Positions 15,924-22,631 of a stretch of 22,631 nt of DNA are shown here, piece by piece. Made by a program: the position numbers and the translations under genes. Location of the stretch: contig CAYUYM010000033.1 of NCBI GenBank assembly GCA_964449305.1, positions 1 to 22,631 of the forward strand, given 5' to 3'. How positions within the stretch are numbered: the first letter of the stretch is position 1; each line of letters opens with the position of its first letter. Under the pieces are notes generated by a model. That model was not told the DNA's origin and did no database searches. It was given only the letters and a program-made list of their open reading frames with translations. This stretch comes from CAYUYM01 sp964449305 (GTDB taxonomy: Bacteria > Bacteroidota > Ignavibacteria > SZUA-365 > CAYQST01).

Positions 15924-16730
15924 TCAGAAGAGCAGTGCGGTGATGCCGTACCGGTCACGGAGGACGCAGGCGATGTCGATGCTGAACATGACCAGCCAGT
16001 GTGTGAGAACGCAATACCAGAACGAGCGCGTCCGCAGGGCGAGCGATCCCAGGGCGAGGCCTGCAACGACAGCTCCAAACGTCTCGACGAAGGGCTTGCC
16101 ATTGTGCATGAGGGCGAACGGAATCATCTGCATGAGATTGGCGGTTGCCGGACCCACGTGGTCCTTCAGTCCGAACAGCATGTACCCACGCCAGATGAAT
16201 TCCCAGCCCGTGAAGTAGAGTAGGAAGAGCGCCTCGTAGGCCATGAAGGTGCTCCAGCTCTCACGGGCGGAATACGAGTGCGGATAGAACTCCTGGAACT
16301 GCCCCGTACCCGAGACGATCCACACGATGGGAAGCATCACGAGCACGAACAGTGCTGTGACGCGCAGGCCGAGCCGCACATCGCCAAAGCCGAGACCGAA
16401 CTCCGTCAGCGGGCGCCTGTGCACAAGGCGGATCAGGGCAAGGGGGACGAGAAAGAGCAGCACAAACTCGGCACTGAACCACCAGGCGAACTCCGGCAGG
16501 TCCGAGCCACTGCCACCGGTGGCCAGGGCTTCGCGGAAGAACCTTCTGCTTCCGAAGTAGTAGGACAGGATGTTGAGAACAACGGCTGCGAGCATCACGA
16601 TGGTGACAGCACCAGGCGTGCTGCGGAAATCCTGGCGCGTTGCATGCAGCAGCCCGCGAATCCCGGTGCGCCGCGATGCTGCCTCTGGTCCGACCGCATG
16701 TGTCGACGTGGTGCCGTGCCGCCTGCTCAT
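15924..16730 (-). CDS. CPBP (Abi/Rce1-like) family intramembrane protease homologue
   Basis: The 268-aa integral membrane protein has hydrophobic segments at about 42-60, 84-103, 123-140, 163-176, 196-208, 217-232 and 237-256. Its motifs fit the CPBP glutamic-protease family: a first motif GWEFIWRG (E177 and R181), a second motif FALMH (205-209), and a third around H244 (THWLVMFSID). In the textbook first motif EExxxR two glutamates stand side by side; here the first is tryptophan. Family members such as Rce1 cleave prenylated proteins, while bacterial ones act in bacteriocin immunity or are uncharacterised, so the substrate here is unknown. The charged N-terminal 38 residues should be cytoplasmic. 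The gene follows the PorQ-like gene by 37 nt and precedes pdxJ by 43 nt. Confidence 0.8.
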   Translation of the reverse strand: MSRRHGTTSTHAVGPEAASRRTGIRGLLHATRQDFRSTPGAVTIVMLAAVVLNILSYYFGSRRFFREALATGGSGSDLPEFAWWFSAEFVLLFLVPLALIRLVHRRPLTEFGLGFGDVRLGLRVTALFVLVMLPIVWIVSGTGQFQEFYPHSYSARESWSTFMAYEALFLLYFTGWEFIWRGYMLFGLKDHVGPATANLMQMIPFALMHNGKPFVETFGAVVAGLALGSLALRTRSFWYCVLTHWLVMFSIDIACVLRDRYGITALLF

Positions 16731-16767
16731 GTCGTCCGTCTCGCTCCTGTCATCCGATGGTGTGCGA

Positions 16768-17709
16768 TCAAAGGAGAAGGTTCACGCCGATGCGGTGGAG
16801 ATCGCCCACTTCGCCCCACGAACTGAAGCCATAGTCGATCGTGTATTTCTTCAGGTTGATGCCGAAACCGAGATTGAAGCCGGCCAGCCCCGCCGACGAG
16901 CCGACCTTCATCTCCTTGCGCGTTTCATTGTTGAATCCCACACGCCCGCGGAAATACTGGCTGAAGGTGATCTCCGCGCCGAGGGAGAAGGAGGACAGGT
17001 GGTCGATGAGATTGTCGCGTGCTTCCGTCAGTTTGTGGAAGGCGAGGTAGAGAGTGAGCGGCAGATGGGCGAGTTTCTTGGAGACACCCAGCTTGACATC
17101 AAGCGGCATGTCGTCCTTCTCCGCGCCAAAGGCGCTGAGCTGCGTGCCTGCGTTGAGCACGCTCAAGGCCAGCGAGAGGTTCTCCTGCGGGATGAGCCAG
17201 ACAACGCCCGCATCAAGCGCAATGCCGGTGGCCGAGTACTCATCGATGGTGGAATACAGGAACTTGAGGGAGGCACCATACTGGAGATTTTCCCAGGAGT
17301 TGCCATACCCGGCGATGATGGCCAGATCGCCCGCGCCGAAGGTGCCGTTGCGATTGCCGAGGTTGTCCGTACGGTCCATCGACCCCCAGTTCATGTACAT
17401 GATGCCGGCGGCGAAGGTTCCGACGCTGTCCACCTGGCGGCTGAAGGCCACATAGCCCGCGTTGACATCGAGGATGTGTTTGAAAAACCCGGCGGAGCCC
17501 TGCATTCCGGTGACGCTTGCCATCGCACCGGGGTTGATGAACAGCATCGTCGGGTCGTTGGATCCGGCGACGGTGGAATTCCCGAGGGCTGCCGTGCGTG
17601 CGCCCACCGGCAGGCGGATGTAGTCGAATGCCGGCACATCCTGGGCCAGGGCGGTTGCCCCGGCAATCAGTGTGAGGAGCAGGCATCGGATGAAGGAGTA
17701 TCGAATCAT
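16768..17709 (-). CDS. PorV/PorQ-family outer-membrane protein (type IX secretion system type)
   Basis: The 313-aa protein has a signal peptide (MIRYSFIRCLLLTLIAGATALAQ, cleavage after ALA or LAQ) and a beta-barrel-like body ending in aromatic strands (YTIDYGFSSWGEVGDLHRIGVNLLL, about 289-313). The start of the mature chain, with RLPVGARTAALGNS and a later FINPGAMASV, is the usual opening of PorV/PorQ proteins, which shuttle or process type IX secretion cargo at the outer membrane. PorQ is closer by length. No other por gene lies in this window, so a role in type IX secretion is inferred. The ATG at 17709 has AGGA about eight bases upstream. It heads a likely transcript with the CPBP gene and pdxJ, 134 nt after the previous operon. 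Confidence 0.75.
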   Translation of the reverse strand: MIRYSFIRCLLLTLIAGATALAQDVPAFDYIRLPVGARTAALGNSTVAGSNDPTMLFINPGAMASVTGMQGSAGFFKHILDVNAGYVAFSRQVDSVGTFAAGIMYMNWGSMDRTDNLGNRNGTFGAGDLAIIAGYGNSWENLQYGASLKFLYSTIDEYSATGIALDAGVVWLIPQENLSLALSVLNAGTQLSAFGAEKDDMPLDVKLGVSKKLAHLPLTLYLAFHKLTEARDNLIDHLSSFSLGAEITFSQYFRGRVGFNNETRKEMKVGSSAGLAGFNLGFGINLKKYTIDYGFSSWGEVGDLHRIGVNLLL

Positions 17710-17784
17710 TGCAATCCTGTGTTCGTGGTGAAGGTCCGCAGGTCGGCGACGCAATCTAACATCTGTCCATGAAAATGTGCAGCC

Positions 17785-17807
17785 CAAAATCCGCCCTCCG
17801 TCCGGAT
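17785..17807 (-). terminator. Possible weak terminator after the FabK-like gene
   Basis: In the 134-base gap before the PorQ-like gene the minus strand has ATCCG (17807-17803), nine bases, then CGGAT (17793-17789) followed by TTTG. The stem is only five pairs and the T run short. I see nothing else convincing in this gap; a clear promoter for the PorQ-like gene was not found. Confidence 0.3.
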
Positions 17808-17843
17808 CAGTGACGCCATGCTTGATCGGGAGGTGTCGTGGGA

Positions 17844-18791
17844 TCAGGATGCAAGCCGGTCACGCACATCCTCCATCTCCCGGACCAGCCGGGCGATGAT
17901 GTCCGCAACGGGTTCGATGGCCTTCACGAGACCGGAGGACTGCCCCGCCTCGAACTGCCCGTCCTCCATCGATCCATTGAACATCCCCTGCATCTCGCGT
18001 TTGTGACCAAGGAGCTCGAGGAGGCGCTCACGACCTGCGCCTGCACCTTCCGCCTCGGCAAGCATGGCGGCGAAGGGCGTCCGGAGCAGCCGCACGGGGG
18101 CGATACCCCGGAGCGTGAGCAGCGTGGCGTCGTCGTCGGCAGCGATGATCAGGTCCTTGAATGCCTGATGCGCGGAGGATTCCTGCGCGGCGGCGAAGAG
18201 CGTGCCGATCTGCACGCCCTCTGCACCCAGCGCAAGTGCGGCCATCACTCCCCTGCCATCGGCGATGCCACCGGCGGCGATCACGGGGATCGTCACGGCA
18301 TCCACCACCTGGGGGACAAGGCACAGCGTGGTGATCTCGTCCATGCCGTTGTGCCCGCCTGCCTCAAAGCCCTCCGCCACGACGGCGTCACATCCGGCCG
18401 CCTCCGACTTGCGTGCCTGCCGGACGTTGGACACGACGTGCACCACCGTGCAGCCGTGCTCCTTGAGGCGCGGCGTCCATGTGGCGGGGCTGCCTGCGGA
18501 CGTGATGATGATCCGCATCCCCTCCTCGAGGCAGACGGTGATGAGGTCCTCCGCATCGCGGCGCAGCAGCGGCAGGTTGACGCCGAACGCCCGCTGCGTG
18601 GCTGCACGCGTGGCGCGGATGTGATCCCGCAGCAGCTCCGGCTTCATCGAGCCGGCCCCGATCACCCCAAGCACTCCGGCGTTGGAGCAGGCGGAGGCGA
18701 GGCGGTGACCGGAAACCCAGACCATCCCTGCCTGGACGATGGGCAGGTCGATCCCGAACAGTTCTGTGATGCGCGTGCCGGGGCGGCTCAT
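17844..18791 (-). CDS. FMN-dependent FabK-type enoyl-ACP reductase / nitronate monooxygenase family protein
   Basis: The 315-aa TIM-barrel flavoprotein has the family pattern throughout: LPIVQAGMVWVSGHRLASACSNAG (16-39), a FMN-phosphate region PVIAAGGIADGRG (169-181) and GAEGVQIGT (189-197), and the active-site motif AEGFEAGGHNG with H147. From the N-terminus to about residue 200 it matches the FabK pattern closely as I remember it, including EEG..IITSAGSP, VVHVV and AAGGIADG. FabK reduces enoyl-ACP with NADH in fatty-acid synthesis, whereas nitronate monooxygenases of the same fold oxidise alkyl nitronates. AcpS two genes upstream favours FabK, but the sequence does not settle it. It starts one base after the lipoprotein stop and is the last gene of the compact operon. 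Confidence 0.88.
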   Translation of the reverse strand: MSRPGTRITELFGIDLPIVQAGMVWVSGHRLASACSNAGVLGVIGAGSMKPELLRDHIRATRAATQRAFGVNLPLLRRDAEDLITVCLEEGMRIIITSAGSPATWTPRLKEHGCTVVHVVSNVRQARKSEAAGCDAVVAEGFEAGGHNGMDEITTLCLVPQVVDAVTIPVIAAGGIADGRGVMAALALGAEGVQIGTLFAAAQESSAHQAFKDLIIAADDDATLLTLRGIAPVRLLRTPFAAMLAEAEGAGAGRERLLELLGHKREMQGMFNGSMEDGQFEAGQSSGLVKAIEPVADIIARLVREMEDVRDRLAS

Positions 18792-18792
18792 G

Positions 18793-20229
18793 TCAGAAGT
18801 ATTCGAACTGGAGAAGGACGATGCCCTTGAGCTTCTCCTGCACCAGGTCGCCCGAGCGCCAGTGGATGAACTGCATGATCTTGTTGTTGACCACCGCCCG
18901 CGATGTCTGCATGGCGATGCCTGCGTCCATGAAGTAATCGAAGGAGTTGACACCAAAGGTGTTCATCGTCGGAATGGAGACGGGCCCGGTGCCGCTCTGA
19001 CCATTGTGATCGTAATCCGACAGACACAGGAAGCGGGTGTTGCCACCCGTCGTCCCTGCACCCGTCGGTGCATTGCCCGCGGTGAGGATGTCGATGTCGT
19101 CCATCGTCGCCTCGTCGCGGCCCTTCACGAGCGCCTGGTTCTGCGTGTGGACGATGGCGACGGCAGTGCCGGGATCCACCTGGAGGCCGCTGCGGAAGGC
19201 CTGCAACCAGGGGCTGCCACCGGTGATCGGGATCATGCGCAGTCGCTCGTAGGGTGAGTTGGCGCGCCACGGCTGGCGGTGGATGTGCATGTCGTAGTGG
19301 TTCGGTGCGCTGATCCAGATCTCGAGGTCGTAGTTCGCGAGAAGATCACTCACCGCGAAATCCCCGTTGGCATCCGACGTGAACGTGCGGGCCGGCACCT
19401 GGCGCTCCGCCGTGCCGCGCAGCAGCCAGATGTAGCGGATATTCGCATCCGGGACAGGCGTGTTGTCGAAGAAATCCACCACCTTGAACTTCATCTCGTA
19501 GGTCACACCGACACGGTAGTTCGGGAACACGCGACTCTTGGGGGACGCACCGGAGAAGAATGCGAAGATCTCCGCGAAGGGTGCATACTGGGAGATGAGC
19601 TGATGATGGTCCAGACCGGCAAGCTGCTTGTTTGTGGCGCCTGTCATGGTGCCGGCGCCGGCATTCCCCCCTTGAACGGCATCGGCTCCATCGCTGCGCA
19701 GCGTGAGGAACTTCAGCGGCTTGGGGGTGAGCGTCCCATCAAGCGTGAGCCCGGCATCGATCACGCCGCCACAGAAGGCCACATGGGCCACCTTCCCCAC
19801 GCCGTCGAGCTTCGTGATGTAGTGCTGGACCACCTTCGCCGCGACACCGTGTGCCACGATGTCAACGCGATCGGCGCCCGTGTTCGCGATCACTCCCTCC
19901 ACCTGGGTCTTGAGTGTCGCGGCAAGCGAGGGGATGTCCGGAGTGAGTGTCGTCATGCCACCGACGAAGTCGAAGGCGTGCAACTCCGAGCTTTTATAGC
20001 CGTTCAGGATGAACCACTGGTAGAGCACCACCCAGGAATCGGCCGCCTCGAGAGCGCCATGGACGAAGACCACGGGGCGGATCTTGTCGAGCACGCGTCC
20101 CGTCGTGTCGACGGGATCGTCGGGCGGTGTCACCGGTGTGGAATCGTCCTTCGAGCACCCGGGAGCGAGGAGGATGAGGGCGACGAACAGCGCCGGAAGC
20201 AGGCGCCGGAAGGAATGAAGCGTTGTCAT
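18793..20229 (-). CDS. Lipoprotein with degenerate alpha/beta-hydrolase (lipase-like) domain and a carboxypeptidase-regulatory-like insert
   Basis: The 478-aa protein starts with a lipoprotein signal (LLPALFVALILLAPGC, lipid on C25). Residues about 50-228 are a lipase-like alpha/beta hydrolase. VVFVHG (53-58) supplies the oxyanion strand, RVDIVAHGVAAKVV (121-134) is the nucleophile elbow, and LRSDGADA (178-184) with LDHHQLI (206-212) sit where the acid and base should be. At the elbow the usual HSxGG reads HGVAA, so the serine is replaced by glycine (G128). Residues about 240-335 look like a beta-sandwich of the carboxypeptidase-regulatory type (VPDANIRY, FTSDANGDFAVSDLLANYDLEIW). The rest (about 355-478) resembles nothing I know. 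ATG at 20229 overlaps the acpS stop by 4 nt. It probably binds or anchors at the cell surface rather than hydrolysing esters. Confidence 0.85.
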   Translation of the reverse strand: MTTLHSFRRLLPALFVALILLAPGCSKDDSTPVTPPDDPVDTTGRVLDKIRPVVFVHGALEAADSWVVLYQWFILNGYKSSELHAFDFVGGMTTLTPDIPSLAATLKTQVEGVIANTGADRVDIVAHGVAAKVVQHYITKLDGVGKVAHVAFCGGVIDAGLTLDGTLTPKPLKFLTLRSDGADAVQGGNAGAGTMTGATNKQLAGLDHHQLISQYAPFAEIFAFFSGASPKSRVFPNYRVGVTYEMKFKVVDFFDNTPVPDANIRYIWLLRGTAERQVPARTFTSDANGDFAVSDLLANYDLEIWISAPNHYDMHIHRQPWRANSPYERLRMIPITGGSPWLQAFRSGLQVDPGTAVAIVHTQNQALVKGRDEATMDDIDILTAGNAPTGAGTTGGNTRFLCLSDYDHNGQSGTGPVSIPTMNTFGVNSFDYFMDAGIAMQTSRAVVNNKIMQFIHWRSGDLVQEKLKGIVLLQFEYF

Positions 20230-20636
20230 TGCGGTTCTCCTGTGAGAGGTGGTGAGGGGCAGTGTTCCTGGATGATGACGACTGCTGCGGCGTAGGCGTG
20301 GGTATGGGAGATGCTGATGTGAATGTCGTGCGGTCCGAAGGCGTCGAGCATGTCGCCGTGGAGACGGATGCCCGGTTTGCCCTGGTCGTCGTTCCAGACC
20401 TCGCACTGAGTCCAATGGAAGGTGCCGCGCCAGCCGGTGCCGATGGCCTTCGAGAAGGCCTCCTTGGCGGCAAAGCGTGCAGTGAAATGTTCCGCCGGCC
20501 GCGCCTTGTCCATGCAGTAGCGGATCTCGCCCTCAGTGAAGAGCCTGCGGAGAAAGGCGTCGCTCCAGCGGGAGGTGGCCTCCTCGATGCGCGAGGTCTC
20601 CTCGATGTCGATGCCCATGCCCAGGATGCGGCTCAT
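20226..20636 (-). CDS. acpS: Holo-[acyl-carrier-protein] synthase AcpS
   Basis: AcpS transfers 4'-phosphopantetheine from CoA to a serine of acyl carrier protein, which activates fatty-acid synthesis. The 136-aa protein has the two family motifs: GMGIDIEETSRIEEA with D10, and RFAAKEAFSKAIGTGWRG with E59. These residues bind magnesium. The third strand ISISHTHAYAAAVVII follows. The C-terminal tail (EHCPSPPLTGEPQ) is a little longer than usual and covers the overlap region. The ATG overlaps the HAD gene stop by 4 nt and its own stop overlaps the next start by 4 nt. Its CoA donor pathway includes coaE, found elsewhere in this window. Confidence 0.96.
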   Translation of the reverse strand: MSRILGMGIDIEETSRIEEATSRWSDAFLRRLFTEGEIRYCMDKARPAEHFTARFAAKEAFSKAIGTGWRGTFHWTQCEVWNDDQGKPGIRLHGDMLDAFGPHDIHISISHTHAYAAAVVIIQEHCPSPPLTGEPQ

Positions 20637-21322
20637 GGCGCGTCGTTCCTGTTGCGTGTGACGAAGGGGATGAGTTCTGCGATGTCGGCCAGATCGATGT
20701 CGGCGCGGGATTCCTTCGTGGCGAAGGTGTCGCCATAGCGTGCAAAGGCGGTGAGCATGCCCACCTGGGCAGCGCCATAAATGTCACGCTCCTCCCAGTC
20801 CCCCACCATGACGGCTTCGGAGGGTTCCACCTGGAGCTTCGACAGCACGGTGAGGAAGGGGGCCGGAGCCGGCTTGCGCTCGCCGGTGTCGTCGAAGGTC
20901 ACCACGGCGTCGAAGATGTGATGGAGATTCAGGTAGCACAGACGCAGCCAGGCCTCGAGCGGTGGAGCATCGGACACGACGCCGAGCTTGAGCCCCTGGC
21001 GCGCGAGGGAGAACAGGGTGATGTGCACGTGCGGATACGGGATGAGCATTGCCTCGCGCGCACGCCGGTAGGCGATGACGCCAGCGGCGAGGATCTTGTA
21101 ATCGACGCGTCCGAGGAGCTTCTGCAGCAGCGCATCGAAGACGCGCTGGTACTCGATGCCCATCTCGTTGTAGATCTCGTTGATGCTGTCGCGCACCTGG
21201 GTGAAGGAGCGTTGCAGCCCCGCGTCGATCATGGCGCGTATCGCCGCGTCCACGGCGTTGTGCTTCATGGCCATGAAATCCACCAGCGTGTTGTCGAGGT
21301 CGAAGACGACGGCCTTGATCAT
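20633..21322 (-). CDS. HAD-superfamily phosphatase (subfamily IA)
   Basis: The 229-aa protein has the four HAD motifs: motif I VVFDLDNT with the nucleophile D8 and acid D10, motif II GVVSDAP, motif III KPAPAPF with its lysine, and motif IV MVGDWEERDIYGAAQVGM. A helical cap lies between motifs I and II (about 18-95), as in subfamily IA. Such enzymes hydrolyse small phosphorylated metabolites; the substrate is not evident. The opening FMAMKHNAVDAAIRAMIDAG is a recognisable cap start for the TIGR02253-like group (from memory). It overlaps the upstream hydrolase gene and acpS by 4 nt each, so it is translated in a coupled block. Confidence 0.92.
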   Translation of the reverse strand: MIKAVVFDLDNTLVDFMAMKHNAVDAAIRAMIDAGLQRSFTQVRDSINEIYNEMGIEYQRVFDALLQKLLGRVDYKILAAGVIAYRRAREAMLIPYPHVHITLFSLARQGLKLGVVSDAPPLEAWLRLCYLNLHHIFDAVVTFDDTGERKPAPAPFLTVLSKLQVEPSEAVMVGDWEERDIYGAAQVGMLTAFARYGDTFATKESRADIDLADIAELIPFVTRNRNDAP

Positions 21323-22116
21323 GAACCTCCTCCTGTGCCGGATGTGATGCGGAGGCCATCATGAGCGAATGCCATGCCGTCCGGGAGCAGGACGGAGTCA
21401 CGCTCATGATGGATGTTGTGGGCGATGTGGGTGAACAGCGTGCGACGTGCACCGATGCGGGAGGCCATCTCCACCGCCTCCTCCAGCGAGAAATGGGTGG
21501 GATGCGGCCGCAGCCGCAGCGCGTCGAGCACGAGCACGTCGAGATTTCCGAGCTGTGCGAGTGCGGGTTCGGGGATGGCGTTGGTATCGGTCACATACGC
21601 GACGTCGCCGATGCGGAAACCGAGGACGGGCAGCACGCCATGCATCACCTCCACCGGGATGACGTGGACACCATGCGCGTGGAACGGGACGCCGGCCGTG
21701 ATGCCGTGCGTGGTCACCGAGGGGACGCCGCCCCCCTCCTGCTCCACAGCACCGAAGGCGTAGCGGAATGTGGTGCGCAGTTCCGTGATCGTCCGGGTGG
21801 TGGCGTACAATGGCAATGCCTCGCGCTGCAGGAAGTTGTAGGCCCGCAGATCATCGAAACCGCCAATGTGATCAAAGTGATGGTGGGTCATGAGGATGGA
21901 ATCGATCCTGGTGACGGCGTGTCGCAGCATCTGCTGACGGAAATCCGGGGACACATCGATGAGCAGGTTCCTGCCCTGCGTCTGGACAAGGATGGACGGG
22001 CGGGTGCGCTGATTGCGCGGATCCGTGGAGGTGCAGGAGTCGCAGGAACATCCGATGGCCGGTATCCCCTGGGAGGTGCCGGTGCCGAGGAACAGGATGT
22101 CGATGTGCTCCATCAT
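21319..22116 (-). CDS. PhnP-like metallo-beta-lactamase-fold phosphodiesterase
   Basis: The 265-aa protein has the MBL fold with a two-metal site: HHHFDH at 78-83, H159 (VMHGV), D177 (VTDTN), and H230/H233 (FTHIAH). The N-terminal GTGTSQGIPAIGCSCDSC (11-28) with clustered cysteines is the structural zinc site of the PhnP group (phosphoribosyl cyclic phosphate phosphodiesterase and relatives). The group acts on cyclic or diester phosphates; the actual substrate here is unknown. There are no C-P lyase genes nearby, so a phosphonate role is unlikely. ATG at 22116 overlaps the upstream stop by 4 nt; a second ATG at 22113 is a possible alternative. It is followed by the HAD gene with a 4-nt overlap. 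Confidence 0.9.
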   Translation of the reverse strand: MMEHIDILFLGTGTSQGIPAIGCSCDSCTSTDPRNQRTRPSILVQTQGRNLLIDVSPDFRQQMLRHAVTRIDSILMTHHHFDHIGGFDDLRAYNFLQREALPLYATTRTITELRTTFRYAFGAVEQEGGGVPSVTTHGITAGVPFHAHGVHVIPVEVMHGVLPVLGFRIGDVAYVTDTNAIPEPALAQLGNLDVLVLDALRLRPHPTHFSLEEAVEMASRIGARRTLFTHIAHNIHHERDSVLLPDGMAFAHDGLRITSGTGGGS

Positions 22117-22373
22117 GCCTTCCGGGTGGTCTCCGTCTCGATCACCTTGCGGACGGCGGGTTTGATGAACACGCTGTCGAGGCCGATTTCATGGAGGGCG
22201 GTGGCGAGGAGATGGATCTTCCGCTCCGAGGGCAGCCGCTTGTTGATCAACAGCATGCGTTCATCCTTGAGCACACAGGCCCCGCCCTGGAAGTCGCCAT
22301 TCTCGATGCGGAGGCGGTACCCGAGCTGATCGCACAGCTCCTTCAACTCTTCGAGTATCTGATCCCGCGTCAC
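22113..22373 (-). CDS. Conserved small protein of unknown function
   Basis: The 86-aa protein starts with GTG at 22373, which overlaps the stop of the membrane protein by GTGA. GGAGG lies about ten bases upstream. It opens with a helix (TRDQILEELKELCDQLGYRL), then the strand pattern RIENGDFQGGACVLKDERMLLINKRLPSERK, then a helix LLATALHEIGL and the ending VFIKPAVRKVIE. I recall proteins with similar GDFxGG...INKR.P..R and FIKPA.R patterns as uncharacterised in Bacteroidota-like genomes, but I know no function. There is no signal peptide, membrane segment or clear catalytic motif. It overlaps the hydrolase gene by 4 nt, so it may serve the same pathway. Confidence 0.85.
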   Translation of the reverse strand: MTRDQILEELKELCDQLGYRLRIENGDFQGGACVLKDERMLLINKRLPSERKIHLLATALHEIGLDSVFIKPAVRKVIETETTRKA

Positions 22374-22631
22374 TCCGTCACTCCCTCCACCGCTGCAGGA
22401 GCATCGCTGATGCGTGGTGCCCGCTTGAGCGGCTGCCAGATGATGGCGATGATGGCGGCATAGTAGCAGAGCAGCGCGATCACTGGAACCCCGCTCAGCG
22501 CACCGATGCGGTGCGACAGCGTCTCGCGCATCACCACGCTCATCTTCGGGTAGGCCAGCAGGCCATCCTGGATGAGGGCGTCCTTCGTGGATTCCCAGAG
22601 AAGGACGAACTTTATGTCGAGCCACCCGGTG
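22370..22631 (-). CDS. C-terminal part of an unrecognised membrane protein (5' end outside window)
   Basis: The frame is open from the right edge and encodes the last 86 residues before a TGA. It contains a long hydrophobic helix (GVPVIALLCYYAAIIAIIW) followed by a positively charged tail (QPLKRAPR) and an acidic end, so the C-terminus should be cytoplasmic. The preceding stretch (LDIKFVLLWESTKDALIQDGLLAYPKM) is amphipathic. I do not recognise the family from this piece. Its stop overlaps the GTG start of the next gene. Confidence 0.7.
   Translation of the reverse strand, partial: TGWLDIKFVLLWESTKDALIQDGLLAYPKMSVVMRETLSHRIGALSGVPVIALLCYYAAIIAIIWQPLKRAPRISDAPAAVEGVTE

Noticed and set aside
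16570..17772. Plus-strand open frame of 400 codons opposite the PorQ-like gene
   Set aside because: The minus-strand protein has a signal peptide and family motifs; the plus-strand product is of low complexity and unrecognised.
20230..20415. N-terminal extension of the lipoprotein gene
   Set aside because: The ATG at 20229 is followed directly by a lipoprotein signal peptide and forms an ATGA overlap with acpS, like the neighbouring junctions.

Overview
The window is ordinary, tightly packed bacterial chromosome. It is GC-rich and every gene I accept lies on the minus strand. It carries an L-aspartate oxidase (NadB), a PorV/PorQ-type outer-membrane protein, a TonB-dependent receptor with an N-terminal carboxypeptidase-regulatory-like domain, and the zapA - structured RNA - rny order. 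Together these suggest a member of the Bacteroidota/Chlorobiota/Ignavibacteriota/Kapabacteria group. That placement is inference from gene content, since no rRNA or marker search was possible. I see no transposase, integrase, phage gene or CRISPR array, and no gap over 300 bases without a gene or RNA.

In transcription order (high to low coordinates), 22631-17844 is one compacted operon. It runs: C-terminal end of a membrane protein, an 86-residue conserved unknown protein, a PhnP-like metallo-beta-lactamase hydrolase, a HAD phosphatase, holo-ACP synthase AcpS, a lipoprotein with an alpha/beta-hydrolase domain that has lost its nucleophile, and a FabK/nitronate-monooxygenase-type flavoprotein. 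Five of the six junctions are 4-nt overlaps (GTGA or ATGA) and the last is a 1-nt gap. AcpS beside a FabK-like protein hints at fatty-acid synthesis.

A second group, 17709-15143, holds a PorQ-like outer-membrane protein, a CPBP-type membrane protease homologue and PdxJ (vitamin B6). Next come tRNA-Val(GAC) and an intrinsic terminator.

The core information-processing cluster, 14933-8354, keeps the classical order thrS - infC - rpmI - rplT - terminator - pheS - pheT. Both synthetase genes that follow a terminator start only about 24 nt beyond it. infC has no ATG or GTG at its expected start; an ACG behind a GGAGG is the best candidate. pheS appears to start with TTG.

The cluster continues with a coiled-coil protein, ZapA, a 6S-like RNA rod, RNase Y, CoaE, ArgD and NadB. 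It ends with a TonB-dependent receptor that runs off the left edge of the window.
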